NCBI GenBank assembly: GCA_021814085.1
Contig: JAKAJA010000008.1
Span: 1-16,047 of the forward strand
DNA: 16,047 bases
Reading direction: 5' to 3'
Source: Acidobacteriota bacterium
GTDB lineage: Bacteria > Acidobacteriota > UBA4820 > DSQY01
Position 1 is the first letter of the stretch. Each line of letters opens with the position of its first letter. The position numbers were made by a program, and so were the translations under genes. Shown here piece by piece: positions 14,179 to 16,047 of this stretch. The notes under the pieces are model-generated. The model saw only the letters and a program-made list of their open reading frames with translations, searched no databases and had not been told where the DNA came from.

Positions 14179-14718
14179 CTATTTGCCAGGGCCTTTTCCG
14201 TCGCTTAAACCGATGGGGCCAGTCCCCTTGGCCGCTTCCAAGCAGCGCTGGCACTCGGGATATGCACCCTTGTCGTGGCACGTGAACCCGAACCCGCGGA
14301 TCCACTCGGCCCCTGCCCTTGGGCAGGCCTCCACGAACCGGGCGAAATCCAAGAACCTCGCCATCACCTCAGTGCCCAAGACGTGCTCCATCCGGCAGGC
14401 CGCGTGTTCCGCCTCGGCCGGCGGGACCGAAAGCACTTTGACGAGAAAATCCTTCAGGATCGTGTGGCGGCGCACCACATCGGCTGCGATCCGCTTCCCC
14501 TGGGCCGTGAGCGTGATGTGGGTGTAAGGGTCGTAGTGGATGAACCCCCGCAGCCTGAGGGCCTTCAGCGCTCCGGTGACGGAGGGCCGCGAGACGCCCA
14601 GCCGGAGGGCGATCTCGGCTGCCCGGGCAACACGGTTCTCGTGCTCAAGGTGGTAGATAGCCTCCAAGTAGTCCTCCAGGCTCTCGCTCAGTTCAACCAC
14701 TGCCGCCGCTGCGCTCAT
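14179..14718 (-). CDS. DtxR/IdeR/MntR-type metal-dependent regulator
   Basis: The 179-residue cytoplasmic protein has an N-terminal winged helix (SLEDYLEAIYHLEHENRV, then VSRPSVTGALKALRLRGFI as recognition helix, and LTAQGKRIA) and a dimerisation/metal domain. Expected ligands are Asp16, Glu19, His85 (RRHTILKDFL) and Cys108, Glu111, His112 in CRMEHVL. The C-x2-EH motif is that of iron-sensing DtxR/IdeR, while MntR has Glu at the Cys position; Asp16/Glu19 look MntR-like. There is no SH3 domain. The C-terminal tail instead carries TCHDKGAYPECQRC (three Cys, one His), an added possible metal site. It is the likely repressor of itself and of the feo operon, whose promoters carry matching boxes. 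Fe(II) is the probable corepressor, with Mn(II) the alternative. GGGAGG lies 4 nt before ATG 14718. Confidence 0.92.
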   Translation of the reverse strand: MSAAAAVVELSESLEDYLEAIYHLEHENRVARAAEIALRLGVSRPSVTGALKALRLRGFIHYDPYTHITLTAQGKRIAADVVRRHTILKDFLVKVLSVPPAEAEHAACRMEHVLGTEVMARFLDFARFVEACPRAGAEWIRGFGFTCHDKGAYPECQRCLEAAKGTGPIGLSDGKGPGK

Positions 14719-14731
14719 CAGCCCTCCCTGA

Positions 14732-14747
14732 GTTAGGGAATCCTAAC
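14732..14747. promoter_or_regulatory. DtxR-like operator at dtxR
   Basis: GTTAGG-GAAT-CCTAAC is a perfect 6-bp inverted repeat with a 4-bp spacer, in the style of DtxR/MntR family boxes. It overlaps the -10 element and the expected start site of dtxR, which suggests negative autoregulation. Confidence 0.7.
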
Positions 14748-14773
14748 ATAATGCCGTACCCCTTTTTTGTCAA
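14745..14773 (-). promoter_or_regulatory. Sigma-70 promoter of the dtxR-type gene
   Basis: On the minus strand, TTGACA (14768-14773) is a perfect -35, spaced 17 bp from TATGTT (14745-14750). The operator begins inside the -10. The ATG at 14718 would follow a leader of about 20 nt that contains the ribosome site. Confidence 0.7.
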
Positions 14774-14804
14774 GTCTCCTTCAGTTGTCGACCGACCGGG
14801 CACC

Positions 14805-14891
14805 CAGGGCCACAGTGCGGCCCTGGGCCTTGGCTGACAGGACCCTTGCCTACGCCCTTTCGTTGAACCTGGGCCGTTTTAGAGCGCCGTT
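14805..14891 (+). repeat. Dispersed hairpin repeat, copy 2
   Basis: Bases 14805-14831 are identical to 8222-8248. With two flanking bases the stem is 9 bp here (CCCAGGGCC/GGCCCTGGG). The further shared blocks are CCTTGCCTACGCC (14844-14856) and CCGTTTTAGAGCGCCGTT (14874-14891), set 9 bp further from the core than in copy 1. The orientation is the same as copy 1. It sits upstream of the dtxR promoter. Confidence 0.75.
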
Positions 14892-14905
14892 TTTCGAGGG
14901 TGGGT

Positions 14906-14930
14906 CCGGGAGGGGATAGAACCCTCCCGG
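14906..14930. repeat. 9-bp perfect hairpin
   Basis: CCGGGAGGG (14906-14914) pairs with CCCTCCCGG (14922-14930) around the loop GATAGAA. It lies between repeat copy 2 and the minus-strand terminator. No T-run follows on either strand. It may back up the terminator or be a separate structured element. Confidence 0.4.
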
Positions 14931-14939
14931 CGGCAGGGG

Positions 14940-14970
14940 AAAAGGCCCGGTCCCTCGATGGGACCGGGCC
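14940..14970 (-). terminator. Strong rho-independent terminator
   Basis: GGCCCGGTCCC (14944-14954) and GGGACCGGGCC (14960-14970) form a perfect 11-bp stem with a 5-nt loop. On the minus strand the stem is followed by TTTT (14940-14943). It ends transcription of the short minus-strand gene at 14993 and shields the dtxR promoter from it. Confidence 0.85.
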
Positions 14971-14992
14971 GTCGGCGCTTAGCCGCCTTGAG

Positions 14993-15145
14993 CTAAGCCG
15001 CCTTCTCCTTCTTGGCGCGGGGCGCGACCAGCTTCACGCGGATCTCGGTGCCGTCCAGCAAAGTGATGGCGCCGCGCGGAACCGGGGAGCCCTCCTTGGT
15101 GGTGTCGAGAAGCCTTTGATTTTCCTGGTGCACATCGAATATCAT
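14993..15145 (-). CDS. 50-residue protein or C-terminal remnant of a truncated gene
   Basis: The minus frame from ATG 15145 to TAG 14993 encodes 50 residues: MIFDVHQENQRLLDTTKEGS, VPRGAITLLDGTEIRVKLV and a basic end, APRAKKEKAA. From about residue 12 on, codons are strongly GC-ending like the rest of the window; the first eleven are not. A stop codon lies five codons before the ATG. A strong terminator follows 22 nt downstream, as expected for a real gene end. No ribosome site is visible before the ATG. I read it as the tail of an older chromosomal gene whose front was lost at the compositional junction near 15115. An intact small protein is possible. I do not recognise the family. Confidence 0.45.
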   Translation of the reverse strand: MIFDVHQENQRLLDTTKEGSPVPRGAITLLDGTEIRVKLVAPRAKKEKAA

Positions 15146-15217
15146 TACACTGTATTTTTAAGTGGGCGATTGAATTGCCTGTTCAGCACTTGCTCATTGT
15201 TGCTCGAAGGTTGATGG

Positions 15218-16047
15218 ATGACTCTCAGATTGCTGTGTGATCTTGGATGGCTCTCGGTGTTCTTGCCGGATGATTGGGAGAAAGACCGTTACACATTCTG
15301 CCGGGATCTCCAGAATGCGTCATTGGGCGTGAAGCTCACAATCGCACTAAAATACATTCAGAGCCACAAGCAAATTCAGCAACAGCTTCTCTTCTTGGAG
15401 CAGCTCGTAGTAGCAGATACCATGGCTGTCGACCAAATAGCCATATCCAGCAGCCTCGCAGTTTTTCCAAAAGAACTTGAGAGCTGCTTCCAACTGCTAG
15501 CTCCAGAACCAGAAACATATCTAAAGGCTCTTGAAGCCGCGCAGAGTCTGAAGAAAGGATTCCCCACATCCTCCGAGGGAGAGGCCTGTGGATCTGAGCT
15601 GTCCAATCGCCTCTCAGAAGACCCCTTTTGGGCTGCATCAGAAAAGGAGTATCACGACGCTTTGTTTCGGCGAGGCGTATATACTGCACTTGCGGATTCA
15701 CACGACAGCCTTGGACGCGCATTATTCTACCTGGAGTTTAGCCGTCGACTAGGAGTAACACCAACATTAAGCAGCGGTAAACAATTCTGGTTAGAAGAGT
15801 TCAAGCAGCGGCTTGTTCCACCGCTTCACCGGAAGATCGCAGACATGTTTGATAAGGCCGTATCCGAGCAGTTGCTAACAGTGTTGGATGATGTAACAGC
15901 GGTTCGCGCGCTCGAAACGCCCCCTGTCGCCGAACTCATTGTTAGGACTTCTTTGAGAGAGAACCTCCCGCTGGACACGGTGACAATGGAACTGAGGGAC
16001 TCAAAGGAAGCGAGAAGCTACCGTTCTCTCCTCGCGGATATCGAGGG
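15218..16047 (+). CDS. Uncharacterised protein, lower-GC, runs off the window
   Basis: An uninterrupted plus-strand frame runs from ATG 15218 to the window edge: 276 full codons and no stop. TGA lies two codons before the ATG, and AAGG about 7 nt upstream can serve as ribosome site. The product is soluble-looking and mostly helical, with no signal peptide or membrane segment. It starts MTLRLLCDLGWLSVFLPDDW; other distinctive stretches are LKYIQSHKQIQQQLLFLEQL, ALFYLEFSRRLGVTPTLSSG and LIVRTSLRENLPLDTVTMEL. I recognise no domain. Codons such as ATA, CTA, TTA and AGG, rare in the other genes here, are common, and GC is visibly lower, which points to recent acquisition. It could belong to a defence or mobile island continuing to the right; that is a guess from composition only. 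Confidence 0.7.
   Translation, partial: MTLRLLCDLGWLSVFLPDDWEKDRYTFCRDLQNASLGVKLTIALKYIQSHKQIQQQLLFLEQLVVADTMAVDQIAISSSLAVFPKELESCFQLLAPEPETYLKALEAAQSLKKGFPTSSEGEACGSELSNRLSEDPFWAASEKEYHDALFRRGVYTALADSHDSLGRALFYLEFSRRLGVTPTLSSGKQFWLEEFKQRLVPPLHRKIADMFDKAVSEQLLTVLDDVTAVRALETPPVAELIVRTSLRENLPLDTVTMELRDSKEARSYRSLLADIE

Noticed and set aside
14900..15214. Plus-strand open frame of 104 codons over the terminator region
   Set aside because: It runs through two perfect hairpins and antisense to the 50-codon gene, changes composition midway and has no ribosome site.

Overview
The window is a high-GC stretch of a Gram-negative bacterial chromosome. It encodes a tripartite envelope efflux pump, a predicted lipoprotein, several secreted proteins and two predicted outer-membrane barrels. 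Nearly every recognisable gene concerns metal transport or metal sensing. The species cannot be fixed from sequence alone. Acidobacteriota (Holophagae type) or a deltaproteobacterial-type lineage would fit the adaptor's Cys/His domain and the PII-pump pairing, but that is a weak guess.

Layout from left to right. (1) 2-1479, plus strand: the end of a cation-diffusion-facilitator-like transporter, then an EamA/DMT permease with a very histidine-rich tail. (2) 1517-8123, minus strand: an apparent five-gene operon read from right to left. It holds a small secreted Cys-containing protein, an outer-membrane efflux factor, a lipoprotein adaptor with an N-terminal Cys/His site, a CusA/CzcA-type heavy-metal RND pump and a PII-like signalling protein. 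(3) 8371-8700, plus strand: a thioredoxin-fold protein whose frame is interrupted by TGA exactly where I expect the family's second conserved Cys. It is either a nonsense-truncated gene or a candidate selenoprotein. (4) 8765-14718, minus strand: an iron module. A DtxR/IdeR-like regulator comes first, followed by two outer-membrane beta-barrel proteins, FeoA, FeoB, a FeoB-associated Cys-rich peptide (GTG start) and a second cation transporter. (5) 14790-15145: repeats, hairpins, a strong minus-strand terminator and a 50-codon gene or gene remnant. (6) 15218-end, plus strand: an open-ended coding region of unknown function with clearly lower GC and different codon use, suggesting the edge of an acquired island.

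Regulation is unusually readable. Three 16-bp sites of form GTTWGK-N4-CCTAAC (plus strand) lie before dtxR and before the feo operon. Two of them sit at the same place over the -10 element of a TTGA-N17-TA promoter. The natural model is an Fe(II)-loaded DtxR-type repressor controlling itself and the feo operon. The pump operon has a different candidate control element, a CTACCCCAA direct repeat with a 20-bp period.

A dispersed element with an identical 27-bp hairpin core occurs at 8222 and 14805 in the same orientation. The two copies bracket the whole thioredoxin-like/CDF/feo/dtxR module. This suggests that the iron module is a discrete unit placed beside the efflux operon.
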